From Vanessa cardui (lineage: Eukaryota; Arthropoda; Insecta; Lepidoptera; Nymphalidae), in contig NC_061153.1 in assembly GCF_905220365.1 (NCBI RefSeq), positions 6,964,001-7,028,000 on the forward strand: DNA of 64,000 nt. Direction: 5' to 3'. This document shows, in pieces, positions 44,351-55,112 of this stretch. Made by a program: the position numbers and the translations under genes. How positions within the stretch are numbered: the stretch's first letter is position 1; every line of letters starts with the position of its first letter. The notes under the pieces were generated by a model. That model had not been told where the DNA came from. It saw only the letters and a program-made list of their open reading frames with translations, and made no database searches.

Positions 44351-45360
44351 CTATAATATATAATAAAAATATAAAAAATATATATAACAACACTCCTTTA
44401 AATTCATTTCCTTAAAAAATGATAAAACGACTTCTACATTATCTTCATCAACCGATAACAACTTACGTAAAAGTTGTTTTCTATAAAGTCGTTTCAATGT
44501 TTCAATAACATTTTGGTCCATTGGTTGTAGCAAGGATGTCACATTAGGAGGCAAATATTTTACTTTAAACTTTCCATTTTCTCTCTCTCTAACAGTTCAG
44601 CCGAAGGATGGGTTGGCGAATTATCCAGCAAAAGTAGGACATTTCTTTGTTTGCCAATTTCATTTTGTCTTTTTTTTACTTCAGGGATAAAAGTGTTGTC
44701 ATACCAGTCGATGAATATTTCTGAGTTCATCCATGCGCTTTTTTGATTTTTATAAATTAAGGGCACTCTAATATTTTTAAAACATCTGGGTTTTTTTGAT
44801 TTTCCGATGAGGAGCAAAGGTATTTTATGGGTCCCAGTAGCGTTAGCGCAAACTAATATTGTTACTCGCTCTTTGCTAGTTTTATATCCTGGAGCTGAAT
44901 TCTCTCGCCTAGAAACTTAAGATTTTGAAGGTAATGACTTCCAGTTTAATCCAGTTTCATCAGCATTATAAATAAAATCCAAGTCATAGTTATTTTCAGT
45001 CAATTTCTTCTTAAAATCATCTTTAAAAGAATTTGCTGCATCTAAATTAGCCGACATTTTTTCACATTGTATTTCCAATTCACGAATTCCATGACGAGAT
45101 TAAAATCTGTACAACCATCCGTTACTTGCTACAAACGATTCATAGCCACCTAATTTTTCATTTAACTGTAACGTTTTTTCACAGAGCAAAGGACCAGATA
45201 TCGGTTGCCCAGTTGATCGTTTTCGATCGCAGGGCGCGGGCGTGGAATGCCAGTTGCGACACGTTCATGCTTGCATAAATTCGACTTGTAGGGATCGCGG
45301 TTGGCAGTCCGGATAATTGCGAATCCGTATAACTGGAACCGGATAATCGAGTTTCTACTG
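44351..45360 (-). pseudogene. Tigger/pogo-type transposase relic
   Basis: The minus strand, read from about 45050, gives YNADETGLNWK (first catalytic Asp), then LIGKSKKPRCFKN, QKSAWMNSEIFIDWYD and LLLLDNSPTHPS (second Asp), then PPNVTSLLQPMDQ. These are the pogo/Tigger DDE blocks, with a frame change near 44557 and stops upstream. The right end at 45340-45360 is a terminal inverted repeat (CAGTAGAAACTCGATTATCC on the minus strand) followed by TA. I find no matching left end, so this side is lost. The N-terminal DNA-binding domain is not recognisable. Confidence 0.8.
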
Positions 45361-45362
45361 TA

Positions 45363-45620
45363 TAAGACCTGTTAGAATGAAACATCTCCCTGCACCGTGG
45401 TAGACAGAAGATCTAAAGAAACTCATTGAGAAGAAAAATCGAGCTAAACTGAAATATAAAATTAATAATTCTGACCTCAATCGCGATAAATACAAGAAGG
45501 CACGAAATCACTGTAATACATCATTTAGAGATGCTCAACGACGATATACTCACAGATCTGTCGAAAACGGCGACATCGCAAAAACTTGGAAATTTCTTGA
45601 AAAACTTGGAGTTGGTAAAT
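45363..45620 (+). pseudogene. LINE A-family ORF2 linker fragment
   Basis: The plus strand reads LIEKKNRAKLKYKINNSDLN, then RNHCNTSFRDAQRRYTHRSV and TWKFLEKLGVGK, the linker between endonuclease and RT also seen at 13500-13672 plus 19378 in LINE A. It is bounded by the Tigger end on the left and a Penelope terminus on the right. Confidence 0.75.
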
Positions 45621-45624
45621 AAAA

Positions 45625-45911
45625 ACTAGTTATAACGGATTTTAATCGCGTATATTAATTATTTTGGACATCCCGACGTTTCGAGCACTTTACAGCGTTC
45701 GTGGTCGCGGGTAGACTAAGGTGTCATTTGTCTATTTGAAGAACGAAAGAAAATATTATATCCTCCAGTATCCCCCGTGGTCGCCGAATTATTCCTGGAA
45801 GACCTGGAGGAGAGGGCTCTTCGCTCCGGGCCAATAACACCTAGGTTTTATAAACGGTACGTAGATGACACTTTCACAATATTACCTAGTGATCTGACCT
45901 CTGCATTTTTA

Positions 45912-45916
<5 letters not shown>
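45625..45916. mobile_element. rearranged Penelope fragment (inverted junction)
   Basis: 45625-45757 matches the 4028-4160 terminal sequence in minus orientation, while 45758-45916 encodes, on the plus strand, the RT piece SPVVAELFLEDLEERALRSG, YVDDTF and LPSDLTSAFLVH. The two halves therefore face opposite ways. It ends in a (TA)n run. Confidence 0.8.
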
Positions 45917-45951
<35 letters not shown>

Positions 45952-46200
45952 TATATGTACATTGTATAAGTTTTTACATGTAGATATTTGTATGTAATAT
46001 ATGTATAATACCGACTTAGCACCACCTACCCAACTTCCATACAACCTCTCTCCTTATTGGGTTGTCTGGAAGAAATGGCTACTTAGCCATAAGACCGCCC
46101 GTTGTACTCTACAATATTATCTATTTTTTTTTCTTGTAACATATTTTCATGTGTATCATGTGGTGTACAATAAAGTATAAATAAATAAATAAATAAAGTC
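45917..46200 (+). mobile_element. LINE A-family 3' end
   Basis: After a (TA)n run, 'accacctacc', 'gggttgtctggaagaaatgg', a hairpin ATGGCT/AGCCAT (46075-46090), 'aagaccgcc', AATAAAG and an (AAAT)n tail reproduce the LINE A ending. Only the last 250 bp of the element are present. Confidence 0.8.
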
Positions 46201-46224
46201 CAAAAATCATCTTCTTCGAAATAA

Positions 46225-46345
46225 AACTAGCTATAAGGTCACGGGTAGACTACGGTGGACCACGAACGCTGTAAAGTGCTCGAAACGTCGGGATGTTAAA
46301 AATAATTAATATACGCGATTCAAATCTGTTAAGGCTTGTTTTATT
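46225..46345 (+). mobile_element. Penelope terminal sequence, plus orientation
   Basis: Reverse complement of the 4028-4150 type terminus: ggtcacgggtagac, aaagtgctcgaaacgtcggg, taatatacgcgatt, ending 'ttgttttatttcaat'. With 45625-45757 it brackets the LINE tail in opposite orientation. Confidence 0.75.
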
Positions 46346-46949
46346 TCAATGTGTAATCGCGAAAATTTAAGACATTATCAGCTTCTTCATACACCGCGTA
46401 CAATAATTTTGTAGCACAGCAAGCTTAAGGTCAATGGTCAAACGGGGTCCACTATCATTCACGGCCAGCGTAGCATCCAAAGCAACGCATCGTGGTTTCA
46501 AGAACGAGGAATTAAGGATAAGTGCCCTGGTTATTCCTTAGCCTAATTATTTCTGTAGTGTTTGTATACTTGTCTCGAGTACACGGGTGGACAGTCGCGC
46601 GTGAGCCGGTGGTGAGAGCGGACGTGTAATCCCTAGCTACTGGTGACATAACGAGCCAATAACTCGTATTTGTGATAGTACGAGTACTACAAGTGGCGAC
46701 GAGTAAAAAGGTTAGTACAAAAATATATTTTGTGCTTAATAACTTCATTGAAAACTAAAATTAAATTAAATTAAAAAAGAGGGTAGGTTTAAATAAAAAT
46801 CAATTTTGATAAATAATTTGATACATTGTTAAGGTTTGTTTTGTTTTACATTAAAAAATAAAGATAAAATTATATTATGAATTATAGAAGTAAAAATTTG
46901 TAGGTGAAAATTTTTATTTTGTATACAGAATTTGCGTTGTCGTACAATA
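46346..46949. other. unassigned; possible LTR remnant
   Basis: No gene. Near 46690 'caagtggcgacgagtaaaaagg' looks like an LTR end followed by a primer-binding site, similar to sequence before the gag of Gypsy-2, but no gag follows and I cannot define LTR borders. Confidence 0.25.
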
Positions 46950-47937
46950 TTAAGGGGACTACAGGAGCTAATTGCCCTTGAGAATCGCGCGCACACATTT
47001 ACACAAACGACAAAAACGGCATGTCCCCCCGCGCACTAAGTTAAGCGAGGCGGCGAGGTTACGCCTGAATATTCCAATAGATGGCGCCGAACCGCCGCGC
47101 GCCGCACCGAGCGAAAGCGAAGCGAAGTCAATTCTATCAATTCTATCAATCATAGATTTCATAAAAATAGAACAACAGAATTATTTTAATTTCGTTGTGT
47201 CATTTAAAAAATTATGTTAAAATGAAACTGAATTAATTAAACTTAAATTATTATTATTTTATGTACAAAAAATAGTTAATTTAAACATTTTTTTCTTTAA
47301 TTTTTACTGTATCTCAATTAGTTGTTATATTAAATATTAAATCGTACCTATTTTTAAATTTTATAAGTTTGTTAATCGATTTATTAAATAAAATTGGAGC
47401 TGTTCGTAATTTGTACACTGACAAAAAGCGTAGTGTTTGTTCGTTTTACTAATATCGGTACACAAAGAAAAAAAATTAAGTTAAAAAAATCAGCATAAAA
47501 AAGCTACTATAAAAATAATATCGTCAAGTCGGTTTAGTAGAATTATTGGTTAACTCGGTCAATCACAATGGGTTTAGTCATAAATCTCATAAAAATAGTT
47601 TGGATATTAGAATTATTTGTATTGTTTTTGACTGATATTTGAAATAAAACTGATTCAATTAAATTCAAATATTTTTATTTATTTTTGGTATAACAAAAAA
47701 ACAAATAAATTTCGTTTCAATTTTTTTATTAAAATCTTTTTTTAAATTATTCGTTCGTCGTCGTTCGTTATTAAAATATCTTGGATACTTGCAATCAATA
47801 TTTCACCTACTTTCACTGAAGCTACGAGCTGAAATTTTTCAATTAATACTATTTCCAATCTATAAAAAATATTGAATTACGTATATGACACTTCCAAATA
47901 TTTTAGTTCTTTGGTTCACAACATTTACATATTTCAA

Positions 47938-48020
47938 GATGGCCCAGTGGGTAGAACGCGCGCATCTTATTGCGGGTTCAAACCCAGGCAAGCACCACTA
48001 AATATTCATGTGATATGCTA
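47938..48020 (+). mobile_element. SINE head fragment
   Basis: gatggcccagtgggtagaac and gcgggttcaaacccaggc are the A- and B-box regions of the same SINE family as 40083-40385; the body is missing after 'tattcatgtg'. Confidence 0.7.
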
Positions 48021-48244
48021 ATTTGTATTTATTTATTTTTTTATTATTAAATTTAATCCATACATAACTATATTTCCTATTATAAACAAAAGTGATAAAA
48101 TTAAACTAACGTAATAGAAATAGCTTCCGTGTTTTTTTCTTTCTATTTTCTTAATTCTGAAAAAATAAATACATAGTTTTTAGCAATTAAATTTTAATAA
48201 TTATAAATATAATCCTTTAAAAGTAATAAAATTTTGGTTCAGAG

Positions 48245-48310
48245 TGCGGGGATCGAACCCTCACATTCTTCTTGGATTTGCTTGCATTGACCAAATACTC
48301 CATGGTGACT
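48245..48310 (-). other. tRNA-like internal promoter sequence
   Basis: On the minus strand an A-box-like TGGAGTATTTGG (48302-48291) is followed 30 bases on by a B box GGGTTCGATCC (48260-48250). The region does not fold into an obvious full cloverleaf by eye, so a decayed tRNA-derived SINE or tRNA pseudogene is likelier than a gene. Confidence 0.4.
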
Positions 48311-49086
48311 GTATGAGATAAGTCGAAAAATCTGATTCTATGCGAACTAATTGCGTTGTTTTTAATAAATGTTTCCGATAATCCTAATATATATATATAT
48401 ATAATCATATTATCGTTCATATGTTCGGCTTTTTAATTTATATGAACGTTTTTTAGTTTTCTTCACAGATTGTACTTTATTTCCTATGTTTATAAAATTA
48501 AATTTTATAAAAAATAACTTAATAAAAAAAGAAATGGCTAACTACAACTAGACTATTTTAACTTAATATATTTATTTACAAAAAAGAGTAATAATCGACA
48601 TTTAATTTACAATAAAAATTACACAAATTAAAATCTACGAGATTTTATTCGCAATGATGCGGTGAAAAGAGCGACACGTCTGTATAGCAACAGGCCTCGG
48701 CCGGCAGTGTCTGTACGAGGCGCTCACGCACACATGCTTACGCATTTTGGTCGAAAATAAGAAAATCTGATTTAAAAAAAATCTATTGATTTTACTAAAT
48801 AATTAAGATAATAAATTTTTAGTATATCGTTTGTAGAATAATCTGACAAAAGACCAAAATTATTGAAGGTTAAAAGTGCAGTTTAAAAACAAAAAAAGAC
48901 TTTTTTAGAGGTAACTTTGCGATTTTTTTCTATCGTACCAAATTAATTACATCATGTTTTCAAAACAAATAATTACTAGCATGTATCCTGAAAATTAATA
49001 TATATTTTTTTCATTTGGTTTATTGCATTGGATTATATACTTTTTGGCATTTTAAAACTTGCATTTAGCTCATGTAGTCCCCTTAA

Positions 49087-49880
49087 TGCAAGGTTTATAA
49101 TAAACAAAAATAATTAATAAAATAATTCATATGGATAGCTAGGGTAAACTAATATTGACATTAAATATAATATAGTATTTAATATGCCAGTAGAAAGTAT
49201 AATATTTATTTATTTCAGGTTTTATTTTGTTTGTATTATTGCCCCGAAGTTTACAAATCAAATCTTTTACAATAATTTTTAAAAATGTCGTTCCATGCGC
49301 GACTTTCTCTTGTTTTTTTTTTAATAATCCGTTTTCGCGGGAAAACATCTTGTATTATTTTATACAGCCATACCAGTTCTAAAATCGATTACACTTACGA
49401 AAACGGATACACTAAAAAAATATGAGTTTATTAAATATATAATTATAATATAAATGTATTAGCATGAGTTTATTAAATTTATAATTATAATGTAAATGTA
49501 TTAGCATAAGGAATTATTTCTAACAATAGGTACTTTTGGAAACACGACTCACATGCATGCGACTTTAATATGCATACCACATACATATTTCTTAGCTTAT
49601 TGTGACAATTAGGATCTTCGATCGATAAGTCGTTTGATGGACTTTATAAAAAGTTTAATGCTTAATAACATTTTGAATAAGTTGGAATTTACATTATTGA
49701 TTTACATATATAATTTTATTAGTTCAAGTTGAACACTAAAAAGAAATATTAAATAATAATAATAATAAAAATAATATACAAGATAGTTATGTTAGCTCAA
49801 AGCATGAAGACAATAGAAGTAAATGCTTAATCAGCAGAATGTAAGTCATTGTGTCATTCTATGCTTTGGGATCATATGTC
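49087..49880. other. no recognisable feature
   Basis: AT-rich DNA without a convincing gene. A short duplication is visible: 'gagtttattaaat.tataattataat.taaatgtattagcat' occurs twice at 49423-49507. Confidence 0.4.
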
Positions 49881-50145
49881 TTGGGAAATGATTTTGTAAA
49901 AATAAATAATAATAATAATAAATATGAGACAACATCACATACATTACTTTGATCCCAATGTAAGTAGCTAAAGCACTTGTGTTATGGGAATCAGAAGTAA
50001 CGACGGTACCACAAACACCCAGACCCAAGACAACATAGAAAACTTATGGTAATCTACATCGACTCGGCCGGGAATCGAACCCGGGACCTCGGAGTGGCGT
50101 ACCCATGAAAACCGGTGTACACACCACTCGACCAGGGAGGTCGTC
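49880..50145 (-). mobile_element. tRNA-derived SINE, second family
   Basis: The minus strand begins GACCTCCCTGGTCGAGTGG (A box) and continues to GGTTCGATTCCCGGCC (B box), then a body (tgggtgtttgtggtaccgtc) and a tail with 'gtaatgtatgtgatgttgtc' and (AAT)n. I know this layout from lepidopteran SINEs. It lies just upstream of the Gypsy-2 leader and may sit in its LTR. Its tail resembles the odd 3' end of the LINE B ORF1. Confidence 0.85.
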
Positions 50146-50688
50146 AAGGGAACAACATTCGACTAGAGCATAAACCTCTGTTCGGTCGTGTCAATTTTAA
50201 TTATAATTAAATATTTTAAAACTCAAATATTATATTTTTAAAAAAGTCTGTCTTGCTCCCGTAAACTTGTCTGGCGCAGCCGGTAGGATTGTTTCATATA
50301 AATTGCAGCCTTCATCTTAATTAATTTTCGTCAAAATCCGTGAATAGTTAGGATTTTGAAGGTCTGTAAGAAACAATCCAGAACCAAAGAAATAAGACAG
50401 TGAGTGAGGAGTCCAGACGAAGACGATGCTGGCGACCGGTTGGTGAGTAAAACTTTTCACCTTCCTTTGCCTTTTGTTATTTTGGGATAAGACTTCTCCT
50501 AATATAACGTTTTCTGGTTTTCTTATATAATTTTATTTAATGATTTGAATTTGTCTTAACGAAAGTTTAATGAAATATATATAATAAGTAAAAAAATCAT
50601 ATAGTTATATTGTTTAAAAATAAATAAATATATTGCTAGTTTAAGTTAGTGTGTAATAATTTTAATTATTTTTTTTTATAAAATCGAA
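50146..50688 (+). other. Gypsy-2 LTR end, primer-binding site and leader
   Basis: TGGCGCAGCCGGTAGGAT (about 50272-50289) resembles the primer-binding site of insect errantiviruses that use a serine tRNA, so the 5' LTR should end just before it; the LTR start is not visible. Further on a short ATG frame runs into a GGTTG/GTGAGT donor (about 50441), possibly for a spliced env RNA. Confidence 0.5.
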
Positions 50689-51921
50689 ATGGTTCATATA
50701 ACTCTGATCCCTAACGAAATTTTAAAATTAATTCCACTTTTTGGTGGCGATAAACGCCAATTAAACTTATTCATAAGAAAATGCGAATATGTAATAAGTA
50801 AGTTTCAAGGCAGTGATGCGCAAAATATATACATTATGCATAGCATCACTAGTCGCTTAGTAGATAAGGCCGCGTCGCTTATTAGCGAGCGCGAGGATAT
50901 TATATCATGGGATGAATTTAAAGATTTATTAATTCAACACTTTGGAGACCCGCGAAGTGAAGAGTGTATTGCCATAGGATTAGAAAATTTAAAAATAAAT
51001 TCGGGAGAAAGTTACCTCGATTTTTGCAATAGAATTCAGTCGGTACGTTCAATTCTTTTATCAAAAGTCAATCAAATATTAAACGAAGGTATTAAGCAGA
51101 GTAAAATAATTATTTATAATAATACGTCACTAAATGTATTTTTATACAATTTACCAGAGAATATTGTCAGAATAGTTAGATTAAAATCGCCGACAACATT
51201 AGAGAGTGCGTTAAGTATTGTGTTGGAGGAGGTGAACTTTCGCGAACAATACAATCAACGAAGTAAAGTGGCAAATTCAAAGGTCAATAACTCTTTTAAT
51301 CAACCAACATATTTTAAGCCTAATAATAATTTAAATTTTTCTAATAAACCGAATTTATCTATGCCGAATTACCCTTCTAACCAACAACACCAATTTAAAT
51401 TCGGAATACCGCACGTAAACCAAAGACAGCATATGCATATGCCTACAGGTTTTAGACAAAATTTATCTCCATATAGATTCGGAATTGCTAAAGGACTACA
51501 AATACCACCATCAAGAATTAATCCTCAATACGGACACCGACCTATGCAACAGTTAGGTTACCGTCCACATTTTAATAGAAATAATTATAGACCTCAAACA
51601 CAGTTTGGTTATAGGCCTAACTTACATCAAGACGAAACAGGACAAAATGACGTATCTATGAGAACCGTAGTGCAAAATAAACCGACTTTCCCTATTAATG
51701 AGACTTATGCATATGACTACAATTACTATGACAATGAAGATTATTACGACCCTGACCTCTACATTTCAGAAAATGAGTCCTATGAAAATAACTATAATGA
51801 CATAACATATTACAATGAAGAAACAGACGAAAACACTACCAAAAAAAGTTCTAGTGACCTTGATAATGAAAATAAGGTAGAAAATTTTTCAATAGTAGCC
51901 TCAAATCTACAGAATCGATAG
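50689..51921 (+). CDS. Gypsy-2 gag
   Basis: A 410-codon frame from ATG 50689. Residues 1-190 are a capsid-like helical domain (LIPLFGGDKRQLNLFIRKCE, SWDEFKDLLIQHFGDPRSEE, NLKINSGESYLDFCNRIQSV) similar in plan to the gag at 9584-10318. Residues 200-310 are Asn-, Pro- and Gln-rich with repeated YRP/FGxR motifs, and the tail is acidic and Tyr-rich. There is no CCHC knuckle; the basic Asn/Arg-rich region may bind RNA instead. The frame is intact and pol follows within 10 bases in another frame, as in elements that frameshift between gag and pol. Confidence 0.82.
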   Translation: MVHITLIPNEILKLIPLFGGDKRQLNLFIRKCEYVISKFQGSDAQNIYIMHSITSRLVDKAASLISEREDIISWDEFKDLLIQHFGDPRSEECIAIGLENLKINSGESYLDFCNRIQSVRSILLSKVNQILNEGIKQSKIIIYNNTSLNVFLYNLPENIVRIVRLKSPTTLESALSIVLEEVNFREQYNQRSKVANSKVNNSFNQPTYFKPNNNLNFSNKPNLSMPNYPSNQQHQFKFGIPHVNQRQHMHMPTGFRQNLSPYRFGIAKGLQIPPSRINPQYGHRPMQQLGYRPHFNRNNYRPQTQFGYRPNLHQDETGQNDVSMRTVVQNKPTFPINETYAYDYNYYDNEDYYDPDLYISENESYENNYNDITYYNEETDENTTKKSSSDLDNENKVENFSIVASNLQNR

Positions 51922-51928
51922 AGTTAAA

Positions 51929-53695
51929 TTGCGAAAAACACCTAAAACTACCATATATATATATCCCAGAAATAGATGCGAAATTTATGATAGATACTGG
52001 AAGTCGCGTTCTTTCATTAGCCCTGAAAAGGCATATTATTATTTCAACAATTTTATTTCATATGAACCATTTGAAGTTATAAGTACGCATGCTACCAGCA
52101 CTCATAATGAAGCTATTAACATTCCTTTAATGCCAACGTTCAATAGTAATCATTTTCAAAAATTTTATGTGTATGATGTAAATGTAAAATATGATGGATT
52201 GATTGGTAACGACCTCTTAAAACAGTTAGGAGCAGTTATCGACTTAAAAAATAAAATATTGAAAACAAATTCATCAAGGATTCCTATAATATATAATGAC
52301 AAAGAATATATTCTTGAACTTCCACCGCGTTCTGAATTAAGAGTATCCTTACCAACAAATCAGCATTCCGGTGATGCAATAATTAATTTTACTGAATTTT
52401 GTAAGGGCGTGAGAATGCCAGGTGCGATAGTAAAATGTGTGAATGGTTATGCAAAAACAGTTATTCAAAATACCTTAAACGAATCTTTGACATTGACTAT
52501 TAAATCCCCATTCGAGGTATCAAAGTATGAAAATATCGAGTGCAAGGTCAATTGTATGAAAAATGAAAGAGAATTCGGAGAAAATCAATTACTATTAAAA
52601 AATCTAAATAAGTTAAGGTTAGATCACATGAACGAAGAAGAGAAAAATAAAATATTTTCCCTTTGTAAAGAATATAAAGATATTTTCTATTGCGACCAAT
52701 TACCTTTGACATTTACGAATGACGTTAAACATTTTATAAGAACGCGCAATGAGGATCCTATATATATTAAGCCCTATAGACAAGCCCCTATACAAACGGA
52801 AGAGATCAAAAGACAGGTAGAGACTCTTTTAGATAATAACGTAATTCAGGAATCTTACTCGCCATGGAGTGCACCCGTTCATCTTGTTCCCAAGAAAATG
52901 GATGCCTCTGGGGAAGTAAAATATAGAATGGTTGTAGATTACCGACGACTGAATGAAATAACTATTGACGACAAATACCCTCTTCCGAATATTACAGATT
53001 TATTTGATAAGTTAGGTAAAAGCGTGTATTTTTCTACGTTAGACTTAGCTAGTGGATATCACCAAATAGAGATTAACGAATCTGACAGACAAAAAACCGC
53101 TTTTAGTACTCAATCAGGACATTTTGAGTTCTTAAGAATGCCATTTGGTTTAAAAACCGCCCCAGCGACGTTTCAAAGGGCGATGGATAACGTTCTCAAA
53201 GGTTTACAGGGTATACATTGCATGGTATACCTTGACGATATAATTATATTTTCAGCTAGCTTAGAAGAACATATTAAAAGCCTTAGAATAGTTTTTGACA
53301 GATTACGTACTACAAATTTAAAGGTACAACTTGATAAATCAGAATTCCTACGAAAAGAAGTCCTTTACTTAGGACATACAATTACCAAAGATGGGCTAAA
53401 ACCTAACAATGATAAGATAAAAGCAGTATTAGATTTCCCAGTACCGAAAACTACGACAGAAATTAAAAGTTTTCCTGGATTAATAGGATATTACAGACGC
53501 TTTATAAAAGACTTTGCTAGAGTTACACAGCCTCTGACCTCATGTTTAAAAAAACGTAATAAAATAATAATAGATGACAAGTATTTGGAAGCATTCCAAA
53601 AATGTAAGGAATTACTGACGAATGCACCCCTTTTGCAATATCCTGATTTTGAAAAACCCTTTGTACTTACTACAGATACATCCGCCATAGCCTAC
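51929..53695 (+). pseudogene. Gypsy-2 pol: protease and reverse transcriptase
   Basis: The protease motif FMIDTGSRV (DTG at about 51993) is read in a frame that shifts near 52008 into the main frame, so one indel lies in the protease. DGLIGNDLLKQLGAVID marks the protease end. RT: SPWSAPVHLVPKKMD, YRMVVDYRRLNEITI, FSTLDLASGYHQIEI, LRMPFGLKTAPATFQRAMDN, CMVYLDDIIIFS, LYLGHTITKDGLKPN and the connection domain. The RNase H start (VLTTDTSAIAY) is cut at 53695 by LINE F and resumes at 59574. Confidence 0.88.
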
Positions 53696-54128
53696 TAATA
53701 CCTACTTGACGTTTAGCGGTGACAAGTGTGTTCGTACATTTTATAGAAACAAAAATAGTAAAACACAGTGAAATTGATAAAACAAACCTTTATTAAAACA
53801 TTAAGTGTGTAAACATACTGTAAGTGTAATAAATACATTGATAAGTTTTAATATCAGTGAATTTTGTGCAAAGTTAATCAGCTGTTTGGATCAGCTGATG
53901 CGTATATACCTACCCACTAACAAAGAAAACAATTCAACGTATACTTCTTTCGATTAAGCGTACAATCTAGTGGTTTGGTGTATTTGTGATTACTCTATAC
54001 CGACTATAGTGAAATATATTATCCCTTATACATAATTATTACAATATTACATTCCCCTAATAAACTTTATACAAAAATATTATTTAGTGACACCTGTTGG
54101 AAAAGCTACGTACTACATTAAACGCACA

Positions 54129-55112
54129 ATGGCCAACAAATGTAATCAATGCGGCAAGTTCTTATCAACTACAGATGGCGCAAAGTGCAATAAATGTAAT
54201 TCGGTATTCCATCGATTGTGCGTCAACGTTAGCCCCGACTCCCGCCTCCCCGCGCGCTGGACGTGCCCAGGGTGCCGCAGAACGGAAAATAAGAACAAGT
54301 CTGTCGTAAATACTGAGTCGCCTTCTATGGGTGATATATTTACAGATGCTAGTTCGGCTGATAATGAGGAGAAGAACTCAGCGGTATGCTTGGCTGAGGA
54401 AATGAGGCTTCTGCGGTTAGAGCTTATGTCGGTCACGCGGGAGATAACTTCGTTCAGGGTTGAGTTGACGAGAATGAACGACAATATGGCCGAATTTAAT
54501 AAAAGGGTCGACAACGTAGAGGAGCGTTTGACTTCTTTGGAAGAAAAAAACTCGGGGTCTGTCGATCAAAATTTAAATAATGTCATTGCGCAATTAAAAT
54601 CAGACATCAACGATCGTGAACAAAAGTCGCTAATAAATGACATCCAAATAACGGGTTTGCCGGAACGGAGTGGTGAGAATGCTGTCCATCTGACTCTAGC
54701 GGTCACGAAGAAATTAGGCCTGGCTCTCGACTCCTGCGATATTGTGAGCGCGGAGCGAGCCGGCCCGCATCGCGCACTAGTGTCGAGTGAGGAGCGTCAG
54801 CGTCCGCGACCAGTGATCGTGCGATTGGCGCGGCGGTCTGTGCGCGACGATATAATAAAGGCGGCGCGGGTACGACGCGGCACCGACACATCAGGCGTCA
54901 CTGACGGCGATCCTTCCCGAGTCTATATCAATGAGCATCTGACTCGCTTTAATCGCCTGTTGTTTTATAAAGCGAGAGAGGAGGGCAAACGACACGGTTG
55001 GCGCTTCATATGGACGCGAGAAGGCAGAATATATATGCGACGTGAGACGGATACGGCAGTACAACGCATTCGGACAGAATGTGATATAAGTAAGATTTTT
55101 GGTTTAAAATAA
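54129..55112 (+). CDS. LINE F ORF1: PHD finger and FP25K-like protein
   Basis: I prefer ATG 54129 (MANKCNQCGKFL) to 54087. Residues 5-50 form a PHD-type zinc finger (CNQCGKFL, CNKCNSVFHRLC, WTCPGC). A coiled coil follows (about 95-170: LRLELMSVTREITSFRVELT), then an RRM-like region (NDIQITGLPERSGENAVHLT) and the C-terminal INEHLTRFNRLLFYKAREEG with FIWTREGRIYMR. CR1-group ORF1 proteins with PHD fingers are known. The frame is intact and strikingly GC-rich in its second half compared with the AT-rich surroundings. Confidence 0.85.
   Translation: MANKCNQCGKFLSTTDGAKCNKCNSVFHRLCVNVSPDSRLPARWTCPGCRRTENKNKSVVNTESPSMGDIFTDASSADNEEKNSAVCLAEEMRLLRLELMSVTREITSFRVELTRMNDNMAEFNKRVDNVEERLTSLEEKNSGSVDQNLNNVIAQLKSDINDREQKSLINDIQITGLPERSGENAVHLTLAVTKKLGLALDSCDIVSAERAGPHRALVSSEERQRPRPVIVRLARRSVRDDIIKAARVRRGTDTSGVTDGDPSRVYINEHLTRFNRLLFYKAREEGKRHGWRFIWTREGRIYMRRETDTAVQRIRTECDISKIFGLK

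Larger units (their letters stand above)
46954..49082. mobile_element. non-autonomous transposon with TTAA duplication
   Basis: 2,129 bp bounded by GGGGACTACAGGAGCTAA and TTTAGCTCATGTAGTCCCC, which match as inverted repeats in 17 of 18 positions. TTAA flanks both ends (46950-46953, 49083-49086). This suits piggyBac or Kolobok; the 5' GGGG is unlike the CCC start of piggyBac, so Kolobok is possible. There is no transposase. A GC-rich patch at 46975-47135 contrasts with the AT-rich rest. Inside are a SINE head at 47938-48020 and a tRNA-like stretch at 48245-48310. Confidence 0.8.

Noticed and set aside
46346..46949. Solo LTR with primer-binding site
   Set aside because: Only the 'tggcgacgag' phrase supports it; no borders, no duplication.
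46972..47220. 82-codon frame in the GC-rich patch of the TTAA element
   Set aside because: No domain, frames open on both strands because of base composition, and the element is non-autonomous.
48245..48310. Functional tRNA gene
   Set aside because: Only A-box- and B-box-like parts are present and no full cloverleaf could be drawn by eye.
49880..50145. tRNA gene at 50060-50145 (minus)
   Set aside because: The boxes belong to a SINE head; the typical SINE body and tail follow directly.
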